Positions 8,823 through 15,305 of a stretch of 28,569 bases of DNA are shown here, one piece after another. A program made the position numbers and the translations under genes. The notes under the pieces were generated by a model. It worked only from the letters and a program-made list of their open reading frames with translations, had not been told where the DNA came from and ran no database searches. The number at the start of each line of letters is the position of its first letter. The first letter of the stretch is position 1. This DNA comes from Rhodospirillaceae bacterium (GTDB lineage Bacteria; Pseudomonadota; Alphaproteobacteria; MPNO01; UBA2964), in contig JABJKO010000253.1 of assembly GCA_018660305.1 (NCBI GenBank), positions 1 to 28,569 on the forward strand, given 5' to 3'.

Positions 8823-9718
8823 GTGACGTTCGACATTTTCTCGATCTCGATCAGATCGAGGCTGAAGATTTACGCCAGATACTCGAACTGGGCGCCGCCT
8901 GCAAACAGGGCGATGGCGACCGGGCGCCCCTGGTGGGCAAAACACTGGCCATGATCTTCGAGAAACCGTCGACGCGGACGCGGGTCTCGTTCGAAGTGGG
9001 GATCAAGCAGTTGGGCGGCAGCTCCGTGGTTCTCAGTCAGACCGAAATGCAGATCGGGCGCGGCGAGACCATTGGCGATACGGCGCGGGTCCTGTCACGC
9101 TATGTCGATGGCGTCATGATGCGGACCGATTTGCATGAGAAGATCGAGGATCTCGCCGAACACGCCACCATACCAATAATCAACGGGCTGACGGACCGGT
9201 CTCACCCGTGCCAGCTCATGGCCGATATCATGACCTATGAGGAACATCGCGGCGACATCAAGGATGCCGTGATCGCCTGGTGCGGCGATGGCAACAATAT
9301 GGCGATCACCTGGCTGCATGCCGCGGCGCGGTTCGGGTTTGAAGTGCGGCTGGCCTGTCCGGCCGAGTTGGCGCCGCCCAAGGAGGAAATTGCCTGGGCG
9401 CGGAAACATGGCGCGACAATTATCGAGACCGACGACCCGCGATCCGCGGTCGCCGGCTCCACCTGCGTCGTCACCGACACGTGGGTATCCATGGGCGACC
9501 AGCCGGGTGACGGAAGGCAGCGTATGCTAGAGCCCTATCGCGTCGATGAAGGGCTCATGGATTTGGCGCCCGAAGCGATCTTCATGCATTGCCTGCCGGC
9601 CCACCGTGGCGAGGAAGTCTCGGCCGGGGTGCTCGACGGTCCCCAGTCGGTGGTCTGGGACGAAGCGGAAAACCGCCTTCATGCCCAAAAGGGCGTCCTC
9701 CTCTGGTGCATGGGTTGA
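8819..9718 (+). CDS. argF: Ornithine carbamoyltransferase
   Basis: A 299-residue enzyme making citrulline from ornithine and carbamoyl phosphate in arginine synthesis. The carbamoyl-phosphate site STRTR is at 51-55, HPCQ at 129-132, the ornithine-binding DTWVSMG at 220-226 and HCLP at 257-260, all intact and in the usual order. DxWxSMG marks an ornithine rather than aspartate transcarbamoylase. The ATG at 8819 overlaps the argD TGA. The hslO gene begins at or 11 bases beyond the stop, so argD-argF-hslO is one operon, an order I know from other alphaproteobacteria. Confidence 0.97.
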   Translation: MSDVRHFLDLDQIEAEDLRQILELGAACKQGDGDRAPLVGKTLAMIFEKPSTRTRVSFEVGIKQLGGSSVVLSQTEMQIGRGETIGDTARVLSRYVDGVMMRTDLHEKIEDLAEHATIPIINGLTDRSHPCQLMADIMTYEEHRGDIKDAVIAWCGDGNNMAITWLHAAARFGFEVRLACPAELAPPKEEIAWARKHGATIIETDDPRSAVAGSTCVVTDTWVSMGDQPGDGRQRMLEPYRVDEGLMDLAPEAIFMHCLPAHRGEEVSAGVLDGPQSVVWDEAENRLHAQKGVLLWCMG

Positions 9719-9729
9719 CGGAGCCGGTC

Positions 9730-10683
9730 GTGTCCGCGCCGGCGTCCGACAATTTGCTGCTGCCCTTCCAGATCGAATCCATGGCGGCCCAGGGACGGCT
9801 GGTACGGCTGGGCGATGCGGTGCAGGCCGTGCTGGGGGCCCATGATTATCCCGAGAGCGTCGCAAGGCTGCTCGGGGAGGCGCAGGCCATTGCCGGGGTT
9901 ATCGCCGGAACGCTTAAATTCGACGGGGTGCTGACCTTTCAGATCAAGGGCGATGGGCCGATCACTATCCTGGTGGTCGACGTGACCAGCGATGGCGCCA
10001 TGCGCGGCTATGCCCAGTTCGATTTGGAAAAACTGTCCGATCTTGAAAAAGGCGATGGCACCAAGGGACCACAACAAGCGGTGCCCCGCTATTTAGGCAA
10101 TGGCTATCTGGCGCTCACCGTTGACCAGGGTCAGGACACCCAACGCTATCAGGGCATCGTGCCTCTGGAAGGGGCGACGCTGACCGATTGCGCCCATACC
10201 TATTTCCGGCAGTCGGTTCAGCTCGATGCGGTAATCAAGGTCGCGGTGGATCGCGTTCAGGGCGAGGGCGGTGACCCGGTCTGGCGCGCCGGCGGCATCC
10301 TGCTCCAGCGGCTTGAGCAAAAGGGCGTGCAGCAGCAATCGGGCGATGATCACGACCCCGATTTCGACGATGCGTGGCGCCGCGCCGTGGCCCTGTTGGG
10401 GAGCTGCACGTCGGAAGAGCTGGTTGATCCCGCCCTGCAGCCAAACGATCTGCTCTATCGCCTGTTCAACGAAGACGGTGTCCGGGTTTTTGATCCGTCC
10501 GGTCTTGTCATGCGCTGCCGCTGCTCGCGCGATCGGGTGGAAAATGTTCTGCGATCCTTCCCGCGCTCCGAAATCGCCTCCATGAAGGTGGGCGACGACG
10601 TGGTGGTGACCTGCGAATTCTGCAACGCCGATTACCGGTTTGATCCCGACGCCATCGAGATGCTGTATGCGGAGGCTGAATAG
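9730..10683 (+). CDS. hslO: Hsp33 redox-activated holdase chaperone
   Basis: A 317-residue cytoplasmic chaperone that becomes active when oxidants convert its zinc-bound thiols to disulfides, protecting unfolding proteins. The C-terminal switch is present: C263-x-C265 (CRC), then C295-x-x-C298 (CEFC), with 29 residues between the pairs. The N-terminal beta domain begins LLLPFQIES and contains RGYAQFDLE. No ATG fits. GTG 9730 is chosen because GGAG (9720-9723) lies six bases ahead; TTG 9715, overlapping the argF stop, and GTG 9706 are alternatives. It is the third gene of the arginine operon, and the proximity of argF argues for read-through expression without its own promoter. Confidence 0.93.
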   Translation: MSAPASDNLLLPFQIESMAAQGRLVRLGDAVQAVLGAHDYPESVARLLGEAQAIAGVIAGTLKFDGVLTFQIKGDGPITILVVDVTSDGAMRGYAQFDLEKLSDLEKGDGTKGPQQAVPRYLGNGYLALTVDQGQDTQRYQGIVPLEGATLTDCAHTYFRQSVQLDAVIKVAVDRVQGEGGDPVWRAGGILLQRLEQKGVQQQSGDDHDPDFDDAWRRAVALLGSCTSEELVDPALQPNDLLYRLFNEDGVRVFDPSGLVMRCRCSRDRVENVLRSFPRSEIASMKVGDDVVVTCEFCNADYRFDPDAIEMLYAEAE

Positions 10684-10752
10684 TCACGCTGGCCGCCTCC
10701 GCCAAGGGGCGATAGACTAAATCCAGTATTATTGGGTTTCGGGAGATGTGCC

Positions 10753-11547
10753 ATGAACGACCCTGATGTTATTGGTGCCGACACGCCGGTCGATGCCGCG
10801 AAACTGCGGCAAGAGGTCAGTCTGAAATACCGGGAGGTCGCCGTTGAGCCCGATGGCGATTATCACTTTCATACCGGCCGCGCGCTGGCCGCCCGCCTTG
10901 GCTACGATTCAAAGATCGTCGATGCACTGCCGGACGCCGCGGTGGAATCATTCGCCGGTGTCGCGAATCCGTTTTCCATGAGGGACCTTCCGCCGGGATC
11001 GCGGGTGGTTGATGCCGGCGCCGGCGCCGGCTTCGATTGCTTCGTCGCGGCGCAGCAGGTTGGTCCGGAGGGTCAGGTGGTCGGCATCGATATGACCGAT
11101 GAAATGCTGTCCAAATCCCGCGCGACGGCCCGCCAGATGGGGCTTGGCCATGTGGAGTTCCGCGAAGGGCTGCTCGAACACATGCCGGTGGACGATGACT
11201 GGGCCGACACGGTAATCAGCAACGGCGTCTTCAACCTCTGTGCCGACAAGCGCGGCGTGTTTTCCGAGGTTATGCGTGTCCTTAAGCCGGGCGGCACTCT
11301 TCAGTTCGCCGATATCGCCAATGGCAAGGCGGTGCCGGAGGCCGCCATCCGCGACATTGATTTATGGACGGCCTGAATCGCCGGTGGCCTGCCGTGTGCA
11401 GGCTGGCAACAGATGCTGGAAGATATCGGGTTCGTGGATGTCCGGATCGGGCCGCCAACGGACACTTTCGCCGAGGCGGGGGGTGAGAAGAATGCCCGCG
11501 CCTTTGCCGTCTTCGGCTACCCCTTCATGGCGCGAAAGCCGGGCTGA
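10753..11547 (+). CDS. ArsM-like SAM-dependent methyltransferase, probable selenoprotein (Sec208 at UGA 11374-11376)
   Basis: Read through one TGA, this is a 264-residue methyltransferase with a good ribosome site (GGGAG) before ATG 10753. Visible parts are YHFHTGRALAARLGY near the N-terminus, the SAM-binding VVDAGAGAGFD at about 85-95, VVGIDMTDEML, and VLKPGGTLQFADI. The frame then reads DLWTA, TGA, IAGGLPCAGWQQML and continues with family-like sequence (TDTFAEAGG, NARAFAVFGY) to a stop at 11545. In arsenite methyltransferases a conserved arsenic-binding Cys precedes a similar Gly-rich segment (C-[IL]-x-G), so UGA occupies a Cys position. A SECIS-like hairpin follows directly. Selenocysteine is therefore the best reading; a nonsense mutation or sequencing error is the alternative. 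The real substrate (arsenite or another metalloid or thiol) is unknown. Truncated at the TGA, it would be a 207-residue protein lacking the C-terminal domain. Confidence 0.82.
11377..11407 (+). promoter_or_regulatory. Candidate bacterial SECIS hairpin directly after the in-frame UGA
   Basis: GCCTGC (11387-11392) pairs perfectly with GCAGGC (11398-11403), closing a five-base loop CGTGT. Below it, GCC (11380-11382) can pair with GGC (11405-11407) across a small internal loop. The loop G at 11394 is the second loop base and lies 18 bases after the UGA, within the roughly 16-37 base window known for bacterial SECIS elements, which also need a G near the start of the apical loop. The hairpin lies inside the coding frame, as bacterial SECIS elements do. 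Folding was done by eye only. Confidence 0.72.
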
Positions 11548-11559
11548 CCCGGCCGGCTA

Positions 11560-12303
11560 TTAATTGCTGATGGTGCGCCCGCGAACCGGAATGGGCTCAT
11601 GGCCGCCTGTTTCAGATGCGCTGGCGCGGTCCGGTATCACCGGGGCATGCCTCTGGACATAGACGCCCTCCGGCGCATCGATGGCATAGACCAGCCGGCG
11701 ATGGGGATGCTGGGTCCGCAGATCGTCGGCGAGATCGGACGGCCAGATGTAGCTGTCCTTGACCGTGGCGAGGCCCTTGCCATAAAGCTGAAAAAATTCG
11801 CTCAATGACACCGAACAATATGGCGCCGTCGTTCTGGTTCTGAATCTGTCGGCCGTGCCGCCGTCCCGTGCCCCGGCCAGCAGGATATCGTAAATCTCTC
11901 CGGCACGGTTTTCGCTGAGGGTCCACTCAAGGATTTCCATGGCCGTATCTTCGGTGGCGACGGCATAGCGCCAGTAGGCCGACAGTGATGGAACGTCGGT
12001 GGCTATGAGGTCGTTGTTTCGGTGGACCAGCGGGCTTTGCCATCCGGTGCCGTCCTCCAGCGCCACAACGCCATAATTGCCCGCCGGATCCCAGAACAGG
12101 TCGCCCCGTGTCGGATGCACCAGCCGAAGCGCGGCGTGGGTCGACCGCTGGTCGCTGTAGGTCACAATGATCTGTAGTCGCGGGGTAGCGGCGGGTTGAT
12201 CTATTTGACGGAAGCTATACCGGTCGCCCTGTTTCAAATCGATACCATTGCTGCCGCAGGCGGCGAGCAGTGTCAGCAGGAGAACGGCGATGACCGGATG
12301 CAT
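11560..12303 (-). CDS. Lipoprotein, possibly a permuted papain-like (NlpC/P60, YiiX/YebB-type) hydrolase
   Basis: The 247-residue product starts with a hydrophobic stretch ending in the lipobox LLAAC, so Cys16 would be acylated and the protein anchored to a membrane outside the cytoplasm. Beyond it I see H56 in STHAALRLV, a WDPAGNYG stretch, and C163 in APYCSVSLSEF. A His early in a beta strand and a Cys opening a later helix is the order expected in circularly permuted NlpC/P60 papain-like enzymes. This is inference from motif spacing, not a firm family match. Start: ATG 12303 has a weak ribosome site; TTG 12336 has a better one (AGGAG) but gives an N-terminus with acidic residues. It is convergent with the methyltransferase, with only 12 bases between the stops. 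Confidence 0.7.
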   Translation of the reverse strand: MHPVIAVLLLTLLAACGSNGIDLKQGDRYSFRQIDQPAATPRLQIIVTYSDQRSTHAALRLVHPTRGDLFWDPAGNYGVVALEDGTGWQSPLVHRNNDLIATDVPSLSAYWRYAVATEDTAMEILEWTLSENRAGEIYDILLAGARDGGTADRFRTRTTAPYCSVSLSEFFQLYGKGLATVKDSYIWPSDLADDLRTQHPHRRLVYAIDAPEGVYVQRHAPVIPDRASASETGGHEPIPVRGRTISN

Positions 12304-12367
12304 GGTGCTTTCTACCACGGGATGGTCCCCTCGCAACCTATCTCCTAACCGGCTGAAGTGAAGCGAC

Positions 12368-12397
12368 TTGTGGGTAAAAAACGAATCGCCTTATAGT
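12368..12397 (+). promoter_or_regulatory. Candidate sigma-70 promoter for the cupin-SDR pair
   Basis: TTGTGG (12368-12373) and TATAGT (12392-12397, 5 of 6 to consensus) are separated by 18 bases. They lie in the divergent gap between the lipoprotein and the cupin gene, about 30 bases before the cupin ATG. This is a motif match only. Confidence 0.4.
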
Positions 12398-12427
12398 CCA
12401 ACAACCGAGATTGCAAGGAGCCCCCCC

Positions 12428-12991
12428 ATGTCAGACACCCCTAGCTACACCATTCGCGATCTGGCCCAGGATGTGCAGCAGCAGATGGCGATCCACGGGT
12501 CGGACGGCCCTAAGCTGCTGGAGGGGCTGCGCGGCCCCCTGTCGAAGATTCTGACCACCGACCTGAGCGGCGTCGGAGTCAAGCGCGAGGGCAACCATAT
12601 CGATGAATCCCGCTACCTCTATTACGACGGCGAGATGTCCATCACCTTCGATCATATGCCCAAGGAAAAGGACATTCCGCCCCACGATCACGGTATCTGG
12701 GAGGCGTTGGGGCTCTATAGCGGGGCGCTCAGGCACACCGTCTATGACCGCAAGGATGACGGCACCAGGGAAGGCTATGCCGAGTTGGAGGTGATCGATC
12801 ACCGGGTGCTCCAGCCAAAGGAGATGTCCATCGTGGCGCCGCCGGCGGAGATCCACGGTTTTACCGCACTCACCGACGATACCTGGACGGTGACCATCGT
12901 GGGCGGGCCCTACAAGCTCGACCGGTGCTATTACAATCCCGAGGACAATTCCTATCGGCGGGCCAACCCGAAAAAGACCAAGGTGGTCTGA
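12428..12991 (+). CDS. Cupin-fold metal-binding protein (cysteine dioxygenase-like / COG5553-like)
   Basis: A 187-residue protein with one beta-barrel cupin domain. The metal-binding motif is HDHGIWE (H86, H88, possible E92) followed by GLYSGALRHTVY, with a second-motif His at H143 in PAEIHGF. This arrangement is seen in thiol dioxygenase-like and 'predicted metal-dependent double-stranded beta-helix' proteins, so Fe(II) binding is likely. The N-terminal 60 residues are helical. ATG 12428 is preceded by a perfect AAGGAG and a seven-base spacer. The SDR gene begins 15 bases after the stop, so the two form an operon and may share a pathway. The substrate is unknown. A thiol or other small-molecule dioxygenase is plausible but unproven. 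Confidence 0.8.
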   Translation: MSDTPSYTIRDLAQDVQQQMAIHGSDGPKLLEGLRGPLSKILTTDLSGVGVKREGNHIDESRYLYYDGEMSITFDHMPKEKDIPPHDHGIWEALGLYSGALRHTVYDRKDDGTREGYAELEVIDHRVLQPKEMSIVAPPAEIHGFTALTDDTWTVTIVGGPYKLDRCYYNPEDNSYRRANPKKTKVV

Positions 12992-13006
12992 AGGAATATT
13001 CCGGCA

Positions 13007-13798
13007 ATGGATCTGAGCCTGAAAGGCAAGGCCGTGCTGGTGACAGGCGGCAATCGCGGCATCGGCCTCGTCATCGCGCAGGCCTTCGCGGAAGAAGGCG
13101 CCGACGTGGCCATCTGTGGCCGCGATGAAGCCGCGCTTGAAGCGGCGCGGGCCTCACTGGTGAAGCACCATGTGCGCGCCGAAGCCATCAGTGCCGATCT
13201 GTTCACCGCCGAGGGCTGCGAGCGCGCGGTCTCCGGCGCGGCGGATGCTTTCGGGCAGCTCGATGTCCTGGTCAATAACGCGTCGACCAATGTGAGCGGG
13301 TCGCTGGAGACCCAGACCGACGAGAAGCTCATGGAACGGGTCATGGGCAAGACTCTTGCCGCCATGCGCTGCACCCGCGCCGCCATGCCCCATTTGCGGG
13401 CCTCCGACCAGGGACGCATCATCTGTATCGGCGGCACCTCGGCCCGCGCGCCCGCATCGGACTCGCTGCCCAGCGGGCTGAGCAATGCGTCGCTGGTGAA
13501 TTTCGCGAAACACTACAGCCTTCATGCGGCGCCTGACGGAATTACGGTCAATGTGGTGCATCCGTTCTTCACCAAGACCGAACGCCACACCGAGCGTCTC
13601 GCCGCCCGTGCAAAGGACCGCGGTCTCAGCCTCGAGGAGGCGGAGGCCAGCATGGCGGTGGGCGTTCCCATCGGCCGCATGATCATCCCCGCCGACATCG
13701 CGCCGCTGGTTCTGTTCCTGGCCTCAGTCCAGGCCAGTGCCGTGACCGGCCAGACCATCGCCGTCGACGGGGGCGCCACCCCGACCGTGGTCTATTAA
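13007..13798 (+). CDS. SDR-fold protein lacking the catalytic Tyr and Lys
   Basis: A 263-residue protein with an intact SDR cofactor region: TGGNRGIG at 13-20, NNAS at 90-93, Ser145 in GGTS, and the C-terminal GQTIAVDGG. However, the active-site helix reads SGLSNASLVNFAK (156-168) where active SDRs have YxxSKAAL: Ser156 replaces the catalytic Tyr and Asn160 the Lys. The rest of the helix aligns without gaps, so this is substitution, not a frameshift. It may therefore be a binding or regulatory SDR, or use other chemistry. It follows the cupin gene closely in the same operon. Confidence 0.88.
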   Translation: MDLSLKGKAVLVTGGNRGIGLVIAQAFAEEGADVAICGRDEAALEAARASLVKHHVRAEAISADLFTAEGCERAVSGAADAFGQLDVLVNNASTNVSGSLETQTDEKLMERVMGKTLAAMRCTRAAMPHLRASDQGRIICIGGTSARAPASDSLPSGLSNASLVNFAKHYSLHAAPDGITVNVVHPFFTKTERHTERLAARAKDRGLSLEEAEASMAVGVPIGRMIIPADIAPLVLFLASVQASAVTGQTIAVDGGATPTVVY

Positions 13799-13822
13799 CG
13801 GAACGTAGGGCGGGAGACCTGC

Positions 13823-14545
13823 TTACGCCTGCGCCGCCCGCGGGCTGTCCCGGAGGCTGTCCAGTACCGCGAGCGCGCTGGCCCATGAATCCGCCGCCGC
13901 CGATTCGTTCCAGGCCTTGGTGCTGCCCGGGGCGCTATAGCCGTGGACCACACCCGGATAGACGGTGATGCCGACGTTTGGCATGGCCGCGGTGGCGGCG
14001 CGGACCCTGGCCAGGGCATCGGGCGGGCAGGCGCGGTCCTCGTCGCCCCAATGGAGTCGGATGGGTGTGTCGCCGATATCGGTCAGCAGATCGAGATATT
14101 CCTGCACCGCCGTGCCATGGAAAGAGATCCCCGCGTCGCATCCCAGCCGGGCCGGGCCGAGGAGCGCATAGGGCCCGCCATAGCACAGCCCCAGCGTGGC
14201 GACCCGCCCGTTGCATTCCGGCAGGGCTTTTACCGCCGCCATCACATCGGCGAGATCCTGCACGCCCGCCTCCACAAGGTTCGCCCGGTCCGCGGCCCGT
14301 TCGCTGGCACGGCGCTGGCCTTCCTCATTCCGCGGCATGGGGCCGGAATCGCCGCGCCAGAAGAGATCGGGCGCGGCGGCCACAATGCCCTTGGCCGCCA
14401 GATTGGCGGCGGCGTTGCGCACATCCTCATCGACGCCATAGATCGACGGCATGATGATCAGAGCCGGGCCGCTTCCGGCCTCCGGCAAGGCCAGGTGGCA
14501 GTCGAATTCCCCGTCACCGCTGGCGGTAATTTTGATATCCGGCAT
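13823..14545 (-). CDS. Dienelactone hydrolase family protein
   Basis: A 240-residue alpha/beta hydrolase. The catalytic triad of the family is visible: nucleophile C121 in GLCYGG, D170 in WGDEDRACP and H201 in VVHGY. FDCHLALPEAGSGPALIIMPSIYG is the usual N-terminal strand and oxyanion region. Family members open dienelactones in aromatic degradation, but many homologues have other or unknown ester or lactone substrates, and no aromatic degradation genes are seen nearby. ATG 14545 was chosen because AAGGAGGAG lies just upstream; the seven-residue extension to 14566 is unlikely. It is convergent with the SDR gene and divergent from the small gene at 14712. Confidence 0.92.
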   Translation of the reverse strand: MPDIKITASGDGEFDCHLALPEAGSGPALIIMPSIYGVDEDVRNAAANLAAKGIVAAAPDLFWRGDSGPMPRNEEGQRRASERAADRANLVEAGVQDLADVMAAVKALPECNGRVATLGLCYGGPYALLGPARLGCDAGISFHGTAVQEYLDLLTDIGDTPIRLHWGDEDRACPPDALARVRAATAAMPNVGITVYPGVVHGYSAPGSTKAWNESAAADSWASALAVLDSLRDSPRAAQA

Positions 14546-14654
14546 GAATTTCTCCTCCTTGGCCAAAGCTTTTCTGCGGTCAGGATGTCACGGAACGCAA
14601 TTATTGTCGCGGTACCGCATCAGATTTCCGTCCAATTTCCTTGGTGCAAAAAGC

Positions 14655-14685
14655 TTGTCAGTCTGCCGCTTCTCGCCGATATAGT
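14655..14685 (+). promoter_or_regulatory. Candidate sigma-70 promoter for the 14712 gene
   Basis: TTGTCA (14655-14660) and TATAGT (14680-14685) are separated by 19 bases, slightly longer than optimal. They lie in the divergent gap upstream of the small unknown gene. This is a motif match only. Confidence 0.35.
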
Positions 14686-14711
14686 ATCCAGCCCCTCAGG
14701 ACGGAGATCCC

Positions 14712-15176
14712 ATGTTCAAAGTTGGAGACACGGTGCGCAATGTTGCCGCCAATGCGGTCGGCGTGGTCGTCGAGATCGATGGCGATACGATCTATCTGGA
14801 ACAGGACAATGGCTGTGAAGTGGATTTTCAGGTATCGGCCCTGGTTCTGGAATCCGCGTTCCAGGCCAAGCATGACACGTCAGTGCGCGATGATGCCGGG
14901 TCGCATGTGAATGACCCCGTCTATGATTCCGTCATAAGCAATCTGTATCCGGCGATCATGGAGATGGGACAGCGGACCCATGGGCAGGTGAAGCCGGTCC
15001 CCGGCGTTACTGCCAAAAGCTGGGATGGGTTAAGCGCCTTGCAGAAACTGAACGCCATTTCCGAGGCGACCGACGTGCCGGTAAAGAACTGGATCGACGC
15101 CAACCGGACCGGCGCCAAACCCTCCCTCGCCACACTCCAGCTTTCGGTCCTTGCCGATTCCGGTAAAAAGCCGTGA
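14712..15176 (+). CDS. Unrecognised 154-residue protein with SH3/KOW-like N-terminus
   Basis: I do not recognise a named family. Residues 1-50 (FKVGDTVRNVAANAVGVVVEI, then TIYLEQDNGCEVDF) look like a small beta barrel of the SH3/KOW type: 'VGDxVR' and 'GVVxEIDGDxIYLE' strands, often found in nucleic-acid-binding or adaptor domains. A helical middle (about 65-85) follows, then a C-terminal segment with SWDGLSALQKLNAISEATDVPVKNWID and Lys/Ser-rich ends. There is no signal peptide or membrane helix, so it should be cytoplasmic. ATG 14712 has GGAG a few bases upstream (ACGGAGATCCC). The gene is followed by a palindrome and then the ThDP enzyme. Confidence 0.75.
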   Translation: MFKVGDTVRNVAANAVGVVVEIDGDTIYLEQDNGCEVDFQVSALVLESAFQAKHDTSVRDDAGSHVNDPVYDSVISNLYPAIMEMGQRTHGQVKPVPGVTAKSWDGLSALQKLNAISEATDVPVKNWIDANRTGAKPSLATLQLSVLADSGKKP

Positions 15177-15190
15177 CCTGTCAGACAGGT
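15176..15190. promoter_or_regulatory. 15-base palindrome, candidate GntR-type operator upstream of the ThDP enzyme
   Basis: ACCTGTCAGACAGGT is a perfect seven-base inverted repeat around one central base. Its core TGTCAGACA fits the TNGTNNNACNA pattern known for FadR/FCD-type GntR regulators. It overlaps the stop of the 14712 gene and lies 14 bases upstream of a possible -35 (TTGACC, 15205-15210). No regulator gene is present in the window. The function is inferred from symmetry and position. Confidence 0.4.
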
Positions 15191-15204
15191 ACCTCTTCCG
15201 CCCA

Positions 15205-15234
15205 TTGACCGTTGCGCGCGGCTCCGCCTACCAT
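15205..15234 (+). promoter_or_regulatory. Candidate promoter of the ThDP-dependent enzyme gene
   Basis: TTGACC (15205-15210) and TACCAT (15229-15234) are spaced by 18 bases, about 70 bases before the ATG at 15306. The -10 matches the consensus at four of six positions, so the call is tentative. Confidence 0.35.
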
Positions 15235-15305
15235 CAACGATAAAGCCAAGGGCGGCGGTCATGCACCCCGCCATACGGCTAAAAGCTCTCCGGGAGGATA
15301 CGATC

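Noticed and set aside
10753..11376. Methyltransferase as a complete 207-residue protein ending at TGA 11374
   Set aside because: Coding sequence typical of the family's C-terminus continues in frame for another 56 codons, and a SECIS-like hairpin follows the TGA.
11538..11553. GCCGGG-CTGA-CCCGGC hairpin between the methyltransferase and the lipoprotein gene as a terminator
   Set aside because: The stem is good, but it overlaps the methyltransferase stop and no T-run follows on the plus strand; only TTT follows on the minus strand.
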